This document shows positions 50,823 to 59,807 of a stretch of 64,000 nt of DNA, piece by piece. The stretch is taken from NCBI RefSeq assembly GCF_049445855.1, contig NZ_JBMSDV010000004.1:372001-436000 (forward strand), given 5' to 3'. This DNA comes from JAGOCV01 sp049445855 (GTDB taxonomy: Bacteria; Pseudomonadota; Gammaproteobacteria; Burkholderiales; Burkholderiaceae_C). Each line of letters opens with the position of its first letter. The stretch's first letter is position 1. The notes under the pieces are model-generated. The model saw only the letters and a program-made list of their open reading frames with translations, was not told the DNA's origin and ran no database searches. The position numbers were made by a program, and so were the translations under genes.

Positions 50823-52823
50823 TTACATCTGCACGCGTGCATTTTCACGCTCGGGCAGGAAGAAGCTCAGCGGCCTCTGGCGCCAGCGGGCCCAGATGGC
50901 AGAGCGGATGCGGGCGCGTTCCACGCCGCTGATGTTGTGGGCCCGCAGTGCGAGCCGGAACGCCAGGTAGAAACTCACGCCCACGTTCAGCGCGCCGGTG
51001 ACCGCCGCGCCTGTCAGACACCATAACACGGCATGAAGTACGGCCGGTGTCTGCCAGGCAGCGATGCCGTAGTTGGCGACGGCTGCCGCCACCTGTCCGG
51101 TGGACAGCGTAACGTGCCGGACCTCGAGCGACAGGCCGAAGAACAGCGCGAAAGCCGGTACGAGACCGAGCATCATGCCCAGCGAGATGTTGGACGCGAG
51201 GCCCGAGATGTTCTCGCGCATGAAGCGGGCCCAGCGGTCCGCACGTGCCACGCCGAGCCAGCGCGTGATGCGCGGGTTGTAGCGCACGGCCGAGTCGAGC
51301 TTGTGCAGCACGAACCAGTTCTCCACCCAGCCCGCGATGATGCTCGACGAGAACAGCAGCACGCCGGTGAACGCAGCGAACAGCGCGGTGGGGCCGAGCA
51401 GGGTGAGCGCATGCAGCACGTGGTCGGCTTCGGCCCGGTCGATCATCGGGCGGCCTGTCGCCAGCAGGATCAGCCAGCTCAGCAGCAGCACGCAGGGCAC
51501 GACCAGCAGCACGTTGCCCAGCACAGCCGCCACCTGCGATCGCACCAGGTGTGCGACTTCGTCCACGAATGATTCGACGCCGCCCTGCTGGTTCAGGTCT
51601 TTCAGTTTCGCGGCCATCGCCGGCGCCGTCATTGCCGGCTGCTTCGTGGCCACCGTGAGGTGCAGCAACTGGATGGCGACGAAGCTGAGCGAATAGTTGA
51701 TGCCCGCGTAGAAGCCGCTCCAGAACGCCGAGAAGCCCAGTGCGAGCAACGCGAACTTCATCATCGTCGTGATGGACATGAACGCGCCGCCACCTGCGGC
51801 CTTTCGCAACATGGCGCGATAGTCGCGCGCGTTGCGGGTGATGTAGTGCTCACCGGTTTCCGCGCTGCGCTCGGCCACCTTGGCGGCCAGCAGCGACGAG
51901 TTGGAGGCGATCAGCGCGCGCACGCTCGCGCGTTCGCGTCCGGTGACGACGAGCCGCCCGATCAGCTTCGCAGCACTTGTGGCGGGATGGGGTGACATCA
52001 GGCAGTCCATCAGCTCGCGGATGCGCAGCACGCGCTCGCGCAACTGGCGCAGCCGGAACACCAGGCCGACCGAGATGCCGTTTTCCTCGAGGTGCGTGTA
52101 CACGGACGACGCAGCATGCCGGCAGGCGTCCAGTCGTTCGCGGAACTGTTGCATGGCCTGCTGCAGGCGCGACACGTCGCGGGGCTGTGCGAGCGCCGCG
52201 ACGCGCAATTCCACCAGGCTGTCGGTGAGCAGGTGGAAGGGCGCCTCCTGCCGGACCGGGGCGCTCATGCGCAAACGGAGTTCGGGCGAGAAGCCCGCCG
52301 AAACGATCTGGCTCGTGCAGAAGGTGATGGCCTCGACCAGGATGCCCTGCCAGCGCGTGCCGCCGTTCGGCGTGGGGCCGCCCAGCGCACGGGCGAGGCG
52401 ATTGACCTGTGTCTCATCCAGAAGCATCAGCCAGCGTGCGTCGAAGTCGCCCGGCAGCACCAGGCGGAAGAGTTCGGACGCGTCCTGCGTTTCGGGTGTG
52501 CCGGGCAGTAGCTTGCGGCGCAGGCGGTCGGACAGTTCGCTCACGAAAGCGGTGCGTGGCGCGAAGCCGAAGTCGGCCAGCAGCGTGGTGATGTCGACCG
52601 TCTGAGCGAGTACCTGCCACCAGGCCTGCAGACGGGCCTGCGCGTCGGCATCGGCTTCGATGGCATCGAGGAACAGGCGCACGCGGCTGGCGGCGGCCTC
52701 TGCGGAGTCACGCTTGCCGCGGATCCAGTCGAACAGGGCGATCAGCCAGAGATGCCGTTCGGCCAGCGGTGCGTGGGGGTCGATCCGCGCGAGCAGCGTC
52801 TTCAGGTCGGGGCCGCGCGCCAT
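50823..52823 (-). CDS. Gcr family membrane protein (annotated as site-specific recombinase)
   Basis: 666 residues. The first half is soluble and helical (LLARIDPHAPLAERHLWLIA to about 330); the second half has several hydrophobic helices (FALLALGFSAFWSGFYAGIN, VLLVVPCVLLLSWLILLATG and others). This is the family whose name site-specific recombinase comes from an old Neisseria study; there is no tyrosine or serine recombinase motif, and the membrane helices argue against that role. Function unknown. Eight bases after apaG's stop. Confidence 0.85.
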   Translation of the reverse strand: MARGPDLKTLLARIDPHAPLAERHLWLIALFDWIRGKRDSAEAAASRVRLFLDAIEADADAQARLQAWWQVLAQTVDITTLLADFGFAPRTAFVSELSDRLRRKLLPGTPETQDASELFRLVLPGDFDARWLMLLDETQVNRLARALGGPTPNGGTRWQGILVEAITFCTSQIVSAGFSPELRLRMSAPVRQEAPFHLLTDSLVELRVAALAQPRDVSRLQQAMQQFRERLDACRHAASSVYTHLEENGISVGLVFRLRQLRERVLRIRELMDCLMSPHPATSAAKLIGRLVVTGRERASVRALIASNSSLLAAKVAERSAETGEHYITRNARDYRAMLRKAAGGGAFMSITTMMKFALLALGFSAFWSGFYAGINYSLSFVAIQLLHLTVATKQPAMTAPAMAAKLKDLNQQGGVESFVDEVAHLVRSQVAAVLGNVLLVVPCVLLLSWLILLATGRPMIDRAEADHVLHALTLLGPTALFAAFTGVLLFSSSIIAGWVENWFVLHKLDSAVRYNPRITRWLGVARADRWARFMRENISGLASNISLGMMLGLVPAFALFFGLSLEVRHVTLSTGQVAAAVANYGIAAWQTPAVLHAVLWCLTGAAVTGALNVGVSFYLAFRLALRAHNISGVERARIRSAIWARWRQRPLSFFLPERENARVQM

Positions 52824-52831
52824 GCAAGCCT

Positions 52832-53230
52832 TCAGTGCAGCACGCGGCCGGAAGGCGCGCCACCGCCGCTGGAAGCCTCCAGCACGAACAGCGGGATGGA
52901 GATATCGAAGCGCTCGCCGTCCTCGGCCACCATGAAATAGGTGCCGTGCATCGTGCCTGTCGGGGTGCGCAGGCGGCAGCCGCTGCTGTACTGGAACGAT
53001 TCGCCGGGCTTGATGAGCGGTTGCGCGCCCACGACGCCCAGGCCCTTCACTTCTTCGGCGTGGCCGGTGGCGTCATTGATTTTCCAGTGCCGCGAGATGA
53101 GCTGCGACGGCACTTCCCCGGTGTTCGAGATGGTCACCGTGTAGGCGAAGCTGTAGACGTTCTGGTCCGGCGCCGATTGCTCGGGCAGGTAGCGCGGCGT
53201 CACTTCGACGGTGAACTGGTACTTGGGCAT
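52832..53230 (-). CDS. apaG: Co2+/Mg2+ efflux-related protein ApaG
   Basis: 132 residues of a fibronectin-like beta sandwich: YSFAYTVTISNTGEVPSQLISRHWKI, VVGAQPLIKPGESFQYSSG and GTMHGTYFMVAEDGERF are typical ApaG. Its biochemical role is not settled. Divergent from rpe, with 33 bases between their starts. Confidence 0.95.
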   Translation of the reverse strand: MPKYQFTVEVTPRYLPEQSAPDQNVYSFAYTVTISNTGEVPSQLISRHWKINDATGHAEEVKGLGVVGAQPLIKPGESFQYSSGCRLRTPTGTMHGTYFMVAEDGERFDISIPLFVLEASSGGGAPSGRVLH

Positions 53231-53263
53231 GGCGGGTATGTTACCTGCGACAATCCGCAAACC

Positions 53264-53953
53264 ATGAGCAAGCCCCCCCGTACCCATCGCATCGCGCCGT
53301 CCATCCTCTCCGCCGACTTCGCGCGGCTGGGCGAGGAAGTGAAGAATGTCATCGCGGCCGGGGCCGACTGGATCCATTTCGATGTGATGGACAACCACTA
53401 CGTGCCGAACCTCACCTTCGGCCCGATGATCTGCCAGGCGCTCAAGCCGCATTCGAAGACGGCGGACGGCAAGGCGATCCCCATCGACGTGCACCTGATG
53501 ATCCAGCCGGTGGACGCGCTCGCTGCCGCCTTCGCCGATGCGGGCGCGGACTACATCAGTTTCCACCCGGACGCGTCACCGCATGTGCATCGCAGCATCC
53601 AGGCCATCCGCGCCAAGGGCTGCAAGCCGGGCCTCGTGTTCAACCCGGCCGCGCCGCTGGACGTGCTGGACTGGGTCATCGACGACATCGACCTCATCCT
53701 CATCATGGGCGTGAACCCGGGCTTCGGCGGGCAGAGTTTCATCGATTCGGCGCTGCGCAAGATCGAGGACGTGCGCAAGCGCATCGACGCGTCGGGCAAG
53801 GACATCCGCCTCGAAGTGGACGGTGGCATCAAGACTGACAACATCCGGCGCGTGGCCGATGCAGGAGCCGACACCTATGTGGCGGGCAGTGCGATCTTCG
53901 GCAAGCCGGACTACAAGGGCGTGATCGACCAGATGCGGGCCGCGCTCGCCTGA
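53264..53953 (+). CDS. rpe: Ribulose-phosphate 3-epimerase
   Basis: 229 residues, TIM barrel; interconverts ribulose and xylulose 5-phosphates. IAPSILSADFARLGEEV, HFDVMDNHYVPNLTFGP, IMGVNPGFGGQSFI and EVDGGIKTDN are all conserved; metal His and Asp pairs are present. ATG 53264. rpe-gph-trpE order is usual in betaproteobacteria, with two inserted minus-strand genes here. Confidence 0.97.
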   Translation: MSKPPRTHRIAPSILSADFARLGEEVKNVIAAGADWIHFDVMDNHYVPNLTFGPMICQALKPHSKTADGKAIPIDVHLMIQPVDALAAAFADAGADYISFHPDASPHVHRSIQAIRAKGCKPGLVFNPAAPLDVLDWVIDDIDLILIMGVNPGFGGQSFIDSALRKIEDVRKRIDASGKDIRLEVDGGIKTDNIRRVADAGADTYVAGSAIFGKPDYKGVIDQMRAALA

Positions 53954-53972
53954 GCCGATCTGCTTCGTTCTT

Positions 53973-54230
53973 CTATTTGACCGTGGCCGAGCGCTTCATG
54001 CGTTCGTCGATCTGTTCCAGCACCGGCCCCTTGTCGGTGTCCACCACGCCGCGTTCGATGTCGTCATGGCCTTTGCGCGCACGCTCGTCGTCCATGGGGG
54101 TGCCGTCGACCTGCGCACTGGCGGACTGGTCGCGTTCATGCGGCAATTTCGGTTCGCTCTTCTCCTTGTCGCCATCGTTACGGGTGACACGGGTTTCGCC
54201 GGGTGCGGGTTTGTTGTCGGGGTCGGACAT
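53973..54230 (-). CDS. Small charged hypothetical protein
   Basis: 85 residues, hydrophilic and highly charged, rich in Lys, Asp and Glu, with no helix-forming hydrophobic run and no cysteine (SDPDNKPAPGETRVT, ARKGHDDIERGVVDTDKGP). Probably intrinsically disordered. ATG 54230 follows GGAGA. I do not recognise a functional family. It is convergent with rpe and divergent from gph. Confidence 0.7.
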   Translation of the reverse strand: MSDPDNKPAPGETRVTRNDGDKEKSEPKLPHERDQSASAQVDGTPMDDERARKGHDDIERGVVDTDKGPVLEQIDERMKRSATVK

Positions 54231-54325
54231 GGCTGTCTCCACGTGAATGATCGACCAGTCTGACCGCCCGCATGAGCCGGCGCGGTAGGACGTTCCGGTC
54301 GGGCCTTGTAGGATGGGCGCCGATC

Positions 54326-55054
54326 ATGAGCAACCCTCCGCACCCCTTCCAGGCCGCCATCGTCGATCTCGACGGCACGATGGTCGACACGCTCGGCGAT
54401 TTCGAGGCGGCACTCAACGCCATGCTCGACACGCTGTCGCTGCCGCACGTGGACCGCCCCGCTGTGGGCACGTTCGTGGGCAAGGGCTCCGGGCATCTGA
54501 TCCGTCGCGTACTGCAGACGGTGTTACCGGCTGCCGATGCAGGCAGGATCGAGTCACTGTTTCCGTCGGCGTGGGACGCGTATCAGGCGGCTTACGACCG
54601 GATCAATGGCCGTCACGCGCACGTCTTTCCCGGCGTCGCGGAAGGTCTCGCGTCATTGCACGCGAGTGGCCTGCGCCTGGCTTGCCTGACCAACAAGCCC
54701 GTCGGGTTCGCTCGGCAACTGCTGGAAATCAAGGGGCTGGCTTCCTGCTTCGAACAGGTGTTCGGCGGCGATTCGTTCGAGCGCAAGAAGCCCGATCCGC
54801 TGCCGCTCCTCAAGACCTGTGAGGCGCTCGGCACCGAGCCGGCGCGCACGCTGATGATCGGTGACTCGAGCAACGATGCCCAGGCGGCACGGGCGGCCGG
54901 CTGCCCGGTGGTGCTCGTCACCTACGGCTACAACCATGGCGAGCCGGTGCGGCTGGCCGGCGCCGACGCGTATGTCGATTCGATGACCGGGATTGCCGCG
55001 CTGCTCGGCAAGCTCACTGGGCGCGCGGCGACTTCCCGAGCAGCAGTTCCTTGA
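54326..55054 (+). CDS. gph: Phosphoglycolate phosphatase
   Basis: 242 residues, HAD superfamily. DLDGT (14-18) holds the nucleophile Asp; LACLTNKPVGF and IGDSSNDAQAARAAGCPV are motifs II and IV. Dephosphorylates 2-phosphoglycolate from DNA repair or oxygenase activity. ATG 54326 begins the HAD core. Its 3' end overlaps the convergent chalcone-isomerase-like gene by 41 bases. Confidence 0.92.
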   Translation: MSNPPHPFQAAIVDLDGTMVDTLGDFEAALNAMLDTLSLPHVDRPAVGTFVGKGSGHLIRRVLQTVLPAADAGRIESLFPSAWDAYQAAYDRINGRHAHVFPGVAEGLASLHASGLRLACLTNKPVGFARQLLEIKGLASCFEQVFGGDSFERKKPDPLPLLKTCEALGTEPARTLMIGDSSNDAQAARAAGCPVVLVTYGYNHGEPVRLAGADAYVDSMTGIAALLGKLTGRAATSRAAVP

Positions 55055-55646
55055 GTTGCCAGTCGGCCGGGCTGGGGCCGAGCCAGATGCGCAGCAGCGC
55101 GCCGTAGAACTCGGGCTCCCTGAACGGCTCGCCCTGCGGCTTGCCTTTCACCGTGATCACGGTGCCGACACCGGGAATCCAGTCGGCGGTGAAGGTGTCG
55201 CCTGCGCTCAGTTTTTTCTGGTCGGCGAACATCTGGCCCATGCGCAGCAGCCCGGGTACGAGGCGCGAGAACTCGCTGCGCGGGGTGTTGTCTTCCACGC
55301 CACGCACGAACAGCTTGCCCAGTTCATTGGCGTCGATGTCGCGCAGCATGGTGATGGAAAAGCGCTTGGCGCCAGTCTGCGCCAGCACGGCTTCGGGGGT
55401 TGCCGCCTTCTGCGGCAGGTACAGGCCCATCGCGTAGACCTTGAACACGGCCTTGTAGCGGATGCCCGCGCCGTTGAGCACCAGCGGCGTGCCGCGCAGG
55501 TCGATGGACTCCTCGTACTTCACGCCGCTCACGTCCACGGGCGCCGCCAGCGCGGGCACGGACAGTGCCAGTCCGAGGGTGAGACATAGCGTCGCCCCTG
55601 CGTGGCGGACGAAGAGGCGCTTGCCAGCGCGGCGTACAGCAGTCAT
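55014..55646 (-). CDS. Chalcone isomerase-like periplasmic protein
   Basis: 210 residues with a signal peptide (about 1-35, cleavage near PALAAPVD). VSGVKYEESIDLRGTPLVLNG, GIRYKAVFKVYAMGLYLP and FYGALLRIWLGPSPAD match the bacterial chalcone isomerase-like family, which binds fatty acid-like ligands rather than flavonoids. Sits between gph and the trp operon on the opposite strand. GGAGA precedes ATG 55646. Confidence 0.83.
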   Translation of the reverse strand: MTAVRRAGKRLFVRHAGATLCLTLGLALSVPALAAPVDVSGVKYEESIDLRGTPLVLNGAGIRYKAVFKVYAMGLYLPQKAATPEAVLAQTGAKRFSITMLRDIDANELGKLFVRGVEDNTPRSEFSRLVPGLLRMGQMFADQKKLSAGDTFTADWIPGVGTVITVKGKPQGEPFREPEFYGALLRIWLGPSPADWQLKELLLGKSPRAQ

Positions 55647-55720
55647 GGAGTCTCCGGAATTTTGTTCGGCGAGTGTGGCCGCGCATTGTGGGGTGCGGGC
55701 GACGTGCGAATCAAGGGTGT

Positions 55721-55748
55721 TTGCCCTCGAACAAGGCTTTGCTACACT
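55721..55748 (+). promoter_or_regulatory. Putative sigma-70 promoter of the trp operon
   Basis: TTGCCC (55721-55726), 16-base spacer, TACACT (55743-55748). Transcription would start near 55755, only about three bases before the leader-peptide ATG, so the leader mRNA would be nearly leaderless. It lies in the 309-base gap 55647-55955 between the chalcone-isomerase-like gene and trpE. Confidence 0.55.
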
Positions 55749-55757
55749 TTGCGTCCA

Positions 55758-55841
55758 ATGTTCATTCACCGCACCACCATCACAGGTTTGAGCGACCGGG
55801 GAGCCTGGCCCTGGCGTAAGCCTGAATTCGTGCGTATCTGA
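55758..55841 (+). CDS. trpL: trp operon leader peptide (TrpL)
   Basis: 27-residue open frame from ATG 55758 to TGA 55839-55841. Its end, GAWPWRKPEFVRI, contains two Trp codons (55806 and 55812) separated by one Pro codon, which is what a ribosome-stalling attenuation peptide needs. It lies immediately downstream of a promoter and 114 bases before trpE. There is no Shine-Dalgarno, but with the start at about 55755 it would be leaderless, as reported for alphaproteobacterial trpL. Too short for normal gene finders. Confidence 0.7.
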   Translation: MFIHRTTITGLSDRGAWPWRKPEFVRI

Positions 55842-55853
55842 CGCGCAGCCGCG

Positions 55854-55902
55854 GGGGCTCGCCCCGGCACAGCCTGCGCTCCCACGCTCCACCCGCTGGA
55901 GC
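55854..55902 (+). promoter_or_regulatory. Hairpins between trpL and trpE (possible attenuator)
   Basis: Two hairpins follow trpL: GGGG-CTCG-CCCC at 55854-55865 and GCTCCA-CCCGC-TGGAGC at 55886-55902. They could be alternative structures switched by the ribosome on trpL. No run of T residues follows the second, so if attenuation occurs the termination signal is not a textbook intrinsic one. Confidence 0.4.
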
Positions 55903-55955
55903 ACCCGGACCCTGAATGAACGGCCACCGCGTGGCCCGAGCTGGAGGCTCAACCT

Positions 55956-57476
55956 GTGATCACCGAACTCGAATTCAAGAGCCTTGCGCTGCAAGGCTAC
56001 AACCGCATTCCGCTCATTGCGGAAGCCTTTGCGGACCTCGAAACCCCCCTCTCCCTGTACCTGAAACTCGCGCACTCGCAAGGCGGCGGCAAGCTGAGTT
56101 TCCTGCTCGAGTCCGTCGTGGGCGGCGAGCGCTTCGGCCGTTACAGCTTCATCGGGCTGCCCGCGCGCACGCTGGTGCGCTCGCGCGGCTTTGGTGCCGA
56201 GGCCGTCACTGAAGTGGTGAAGGATGGTGTGGTCGTCGAGACTGCGTCGGGCAACCCGCTCGACTTCATCGAGGCGTACCAGAAGCGCTTCAAGGTGGCG
56301 CTGCGGCCCGGCCTGCCGCGCTTCTGCGGCGGTCTGGCGGGCTACTTCGGCTACGACACCGTTCGCTACATCGAGAAGAAGCTCGAAAAGAGCTGCCCGC
56401 CCGATACGCTCGGCTGCCCCGACATGCTGCTGCTGCAATGTGAGGAACTCGCCGTCATCGACAACCTGTCGGGCAAGCTTTATCTCATCGTCTACGCCGA
56501 TCCGGCGCAGCCCGAGGCGTTCGCCAATGGCAAGAAGCGCCTGCGCGACCTGAAGGAGAAGCTGCGTTACTCGGTCAGCGCGCCCCAGGTGCGGGCATCT
56601 CAGGGCTATCCGGCAGAGCGCGACTTCGCCAAGGCCGACTACATCAAGGCGGTGGAGCGCGCGAAGGAGCTGATTGCCGCCGGCGATTTCATGCAGGTGC
56701 AGGTGAGCCAGCGCATCAAGAAGCGCTACACGGAAAGCCCGCTCTCGCTGTACCGGGCCCTGCGTTCTCTCAACCCCAGCCCTTACATGTACTACTACAA
56801 CTTCAGCGGTGCCGAAGGTGAGGGCAGCGACATGCACGTGGTGGGGGCCTCGCCTGAAATCCTGGTCCGGCAGGAGCAGACGTCCGAAGGCCAGAAGATC
56901 ACCATCCGGCCGCTGGCCGGCACACGCGCGCGCGGCGCGACGCCGGAACTGGACAAGGCCACCGAGGTGGAACTGATCAGCGACCCGAAGGAACGCGCCG
57001 AACATGTGATGCTCATCGACCTGGCGCGCAACGACATCGGGCGCATCGCAAAGACCGGCACGGTGAAGGTAACGGAGGCTTTCGCGGTCGAGCGCTACAG
57101 CCATGTGATGCACATCGTGAGCAACGTCGAGGGCGTGCTGAACGATGGCATGACCAGCATCGACGTGCTCAAAGCCACGTTCCCGGCCGGCACGCTGACC
57201 GGCGCGCCCAAGGTACACGCCATGGAACTGATCGACCAGATGGAGCCGACCAAGCGCGGCCTCTATGGCGGCGCCTGCGGCTACCTGAGCTATGCGGGCG
57301 ACATGGACGTGGCGATCGCCATCCGCACCGGTGTCATCAAGGACCAGACGCTTTACGTGCAGGCTGCGGCAGGTGTCGTCGCCGATTCGGTGCCCGAGCT
57401 GGAGTGGAAAGAAACCGAAGCCAAGGCGCGTGCGTTGCTGCGCGCGTCGGAACTCGTCGAAGAAGGACTGGAGTAA
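55956..57476 (+). CDS. trpE: Anthranilate synthase component I
   Basis: 506 residues; makes anthranilate from chorismate with NH3 supplied by TrpG. HSQGGGKLSFLLESVVGGERF near the N-terminus; chorismate-binding core with DFMQVQVSQR, GASPEIL, RPLAGTRARGATPE and FPAGTLTGAPKV. The GTG at 55956 is preceded by GGAGG, which settles the start. Feedback site LLES is present near residue 50, so tryptophan inhibition is expected. Confidence 0.97.
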   Translation: MITELEFKSLALQGYNRIPLIAEAFADLETPLSLYLKLAHSQGGGKLSFLLESVVGGERFGRYSFIGLPARTLVRSRGFGAEAVTEVVKDGVVVETASGNPLDFIEAYQKRFKVALRPGLPRFCGGLAGYFGYDTVRYIEKKLEKSCPPDTLGCPDMLLLQCEELAVIDNLSGKLYLIVYADPAQPEAFANGKKRLRDLKEKLRYSVSAPQVRASQGYPAERDFAKADYIKAVERAKELIAAGDFMQVQVSQRIKKRYTESPLSLYRALRSLNPSPYMYYYNFSGAEGEGSDMHVVGASPEILVRQEQTSEGQKITIRPLAGTRARGATPELDKATEVELISDPKERAEHVMLIDLARNDIGRIAKTGTVKVTEAFAVERYSHVMHIVSNVEGVLNDGMTSIDVLKATFPAGTLTGAPKVHAMELIDQMEPTKRGLYGGACGYLSYAGDMDVAIAIRTGVIKDQTLYVQAAAGVVADSVPELEWKETEAKARALLRASELVEEGLE

Positions 57477-57479
57477 GTC

Positions 57480-58052
57480 ATGGCCAAGCTTCTGATGATC
57501 GACAACTACGACAGCTTCACCTACAACATCGTCCAGTACTTCGGTGAACTGGGGGCGGACGTGGAAGTGTTCCGCAACGACGAGATCACCGTGGCCGGTG
57601 TGGCCGAGCGCAGGCCCGACCTGCTGGTGATCTCGCCCGGCCCGTGTTCGCCGGCCGAGGCGGGCATCTCGGTGGAGGCGATCCGCCACTTCGCAGGCAG
57701 GCTGCCGATCCTGGGCGTATGCCTCGGACACCAGAGCATCGGCGCAGCGTTCGGCGGCGACATTGTGCGAGCGCAGGAGCTCATGCACGGCAAGACCAGC
57801 GTCATCACCACCACGCGTGAAGGTGTGTTTGCCGACCTGCCGGAGAAGTTCACGGTGAATCGCTATCACTCGCTCGCGATTGCCCGCAAGAGCTGTCCGG
57901 CAGAATTGGCAGTAACCGCGTGGACGGACGACGGCGAGATCATGGGCGTGCGCCACAAGGAGCTGCCGATCCAGGGCGTGCAGTTCCACCCGGAATCCAT
58001 CCTCACCGAGCATGGCCATGCCATGCTGCGCAACTTCCTGGAGCAGAAATGA
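57480..58052 (+). CDS. trpG: Anthranilate synthase component II (glutamine amidotransferase)
   Basis: 190 residues, class I amidotransferase. Catalytic Cys81 in GVCLGHQS, and FHPES near the C-terminus with the His-Glu pair. Glutaminase partner of TrpE; may also serve p-aminobenzoate synthesis. Three bases after trpE; the stop overlaps the aldolase start (ATGA). Confidence 0.96.
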   Translation: MAKLLMIDNYDSFTYNIVQYFGELGADVEVFRNDEITVAGVAERRPDLLVISPGPCSPAEAGISVEAIRHFAGRLPILGVCLGHQSIGAAFGGDIVRAQELMHGKTSVITTTREGVFADLPEKFTVNRYHSLAIARKSCPAELAVTAWTDDGEIMGVRHKELPIQGVQFHPESILTEHGHAMLRNFLEQK

Positions 58053-59101
58053 CGACTGGCCGCAGGGTGGACTTGCGAAGCGACACGGTGACGCAGCCCA
58101 CCGCCGCGATGCGCGCAGCGATGATGGCTGCGCCGCTGGGCGACGACGTGTTCGCCGACGACCCGAGCGTGAATGCGCTGCAGGAGAAGATTGCTTCGAT
58201 GCTGGGCTTCGAGGCCGCGCTGTTCGTGCCCACCGGCACGCAGAGCAACCTGTGCGCGCTGCTGTCGCACTGCCAGCGCGGCGACGAATACATCGTCGGC
58301 CAGATGCAGCACAGCTACCGCTGGGAAGCCGGCGGCGGCGCGGTGTTCGGCAGCATCCAGCCACAGCCGCTGAACCATGCAGCCGATGGCACGCTGCCGC
58401 TCGAAGACATCGAGGCGGCCATCAAGCCCGACGACGCGCATTTCGCGCGCACCCGCCTGCTGGCACTGGAGAACACGCTCGGCGGCAAGTTGCTTCCATT
58501 CGCCTATGTGCAGTCGGCCACTGCGCTTGCCAGGCGGCATGGCCTGTCGCGGCATCTGGACGGTGCGCGGCTGTTCAACGCGGCGACGGCGCAGGCTGCG
58601 CAGACCGGCGCCGACGTGCATGACGAAGCGCGACGCATTGCGCAGTGTTTCGACAGCGTGTCCGTCTGCTTCAGCAAGGGACTGGGTGCGCCGGTCGGCT
58701 CCGCGCTGTGCGGCTCCAAGGAGTTCATTGCCCGCGCCCACCGTGTGCGCAAGATGGCAGGCGGTGGCATGCGGCAGGCCGGTGTGCTGGCTGCTGCTGC
58801 TTCCCATGCGCTGGACCATCACATCACCCGGCTGACGGATGACCATGCACTCGCGCGCAGGCTGGCCGATGGCCTGGCGGGCATCGAAGGCGTGCAGGTG
58901 GAGGCTCCGCACTCCAACATCGTTTTCGTGGATCTTTCCGGCGCGGCGCGCGAACGCGGCAACGGGCTGCTGCCGTTTCTCGCCGAACGCGGTGTCCTGG
59001 CCACGGGCCTTTACCGCCTGCGCTTCGTGACCCATCTGGACGTCGATGCGGCCGGTGTCGATCGCGCCGTCTCCGCCATCCGGGAGCATTTCCATGCCTG
59101 A
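58049..59101 (+). CDS. ltaE: Low-specificity L-threonine aldolase
   Basis: 350 residues, PLP enzyme that cleaves threonine or allo-threonine to glycine and acetaldehyde. VDLRSDTVTQPTAAMRAAM at the N-terminus is characteristic; PLP lysine K210 in VCFSKGLGAPVGS. ATG 58049 overlaps the trpG stop. Presence inside the trp operon is unusual for biosynthesis but is recurrent in Comamonadaceae from memory. Confidence 0.93.
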   Translation: MTTGRRVDLRSDTVTQPTAAMRAAMMAAPLGDDVFADDPSVNALQEKIASMLGFEAALFVPTGTQSNLCALLSHCQRGDEYIVGQMQHSYRWEAGGGAVFGSIQPQPLNHAADGTLPLEDIEAAIKPDDAHFARTRLLALENTLGGKLLPFAYVQSATALARRHGLSRHLDGARLFNAATAQAAQTGADVHDEARRIAQCFDSVSVCFSKGLGAPVGSALCGSKEFIARAHRVRKMAGGGMRQAGVLAAAASHALDHHITRLTDDHALARRLADGLAGIEGVQVEAPHSNIVFVDLSGAARERGNGLLPFLAERGVLATGLYRLRFVTHLDVDAAGVDRAVSAIREHFHA

Positions 59102-59789
59102 CTCGCATCAACTCCTGATCTTCATCGTCGCGGGCTGGCTGCTCAACCTGACGCCGGGCCCGGACGTGCTCTACATCGTGACGAACGCCCTGCGCCGCGG
59201 CGCGCGCGCGGGCGTGGTGGCGTCGTTCGGCATTACCGCGGGTTGCTTCGTGCACATCTTTGCGGCCGCCATCGGTGTGAGCGCGTTGATGGCGGCGTCG
59301 TCCACGGCATTCACCGTGCTCAAGCTGATCGGTGCGGCCTATCTGGTCTACGTCGGCGTGCGCATGCTGATGTCGAAGGCGCCCGCCCTGTCGCTTGATG
59401 GGGGAGCGCAATCACCCGATCACGCGCGCCCGTCCTCGCCGACGTCCGAATCCGGCTTGTCCGATGTTTTCGTCAAGGGCTTCCTGACCAATGTGCTCAA
59501 CCCGAAGGTTGCACTGTTTTTCCTCGCGTTCGTCCCGCAGTTCATAGCGCCGGGTGTCGAGAACAAGGCCTGGGTATTCTTCCTGCTGGGGTTGCTGTTC
59601 AACATCAATGCCATTCCCGTCAATATCGGGTGGGCGCTCGGCGCGGCGTGGCTCGCGCGGCGCGTGGGTGCCGTGCAGCGCGGCATGCACTGGCTCGAAC
59701 GCGTGGCGGGCGCGCTGTTCATCGGCTTCGGCCTGAAGCTGGCGTTCTCGGAGAACCCGATGGCCGCGCTGCCATCCCCATCGAAATAA
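59094..59789 (+). CDS. LysE/RhtB family amino acid exporter
   Basis: 231 residues, inner membrane, six helices. LNLTPGPDVLYIVTNALRRG is the family signature near the start; FVKGFLTNVLNPKVALFFLAF follows a Ser/Pro-rich loop. Exports amino acids such as threonine or homoserine. Overlaps the threonine aldolase gene by 8 bases, so a threonine link is plausible. Confidence 0.93.
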   Translation: MPDSHQLLIFIVAGWLLNLTPGPDVLYIVTNALRRGARAGVVASFGITAGCFVHIFAAAIGVSALMAASSTAFTVLKLIGAAYLVYVGVRMLMSKAPALSLDGGAQSPDHARPSSPTSESGLSDVFVKGFLTNVLNPKVALFFLAFVPQFIAPGVENKAWVFFLLGLLFNINAIPVNIGWALGAAWLARRVGAVQRGMHWLERVAGALFIGFGLKLAFSENPMAALPSPSK

Positions 59790-59807
59790 CCAAGACCGGA
59801 GACCTTC

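Noticed and set aside
50823..52823. Integrase or mobile element
   Set aside because: The recombinase label is a family name only; no catalytic motif, no att-like repeats, flanks are housekeeping genes.
55014..58364. 1116-codon minus-strand frame
   Set aside because: Only the last 210 codons (from 55646) are real; the rest is antisense of trpE and trpG.
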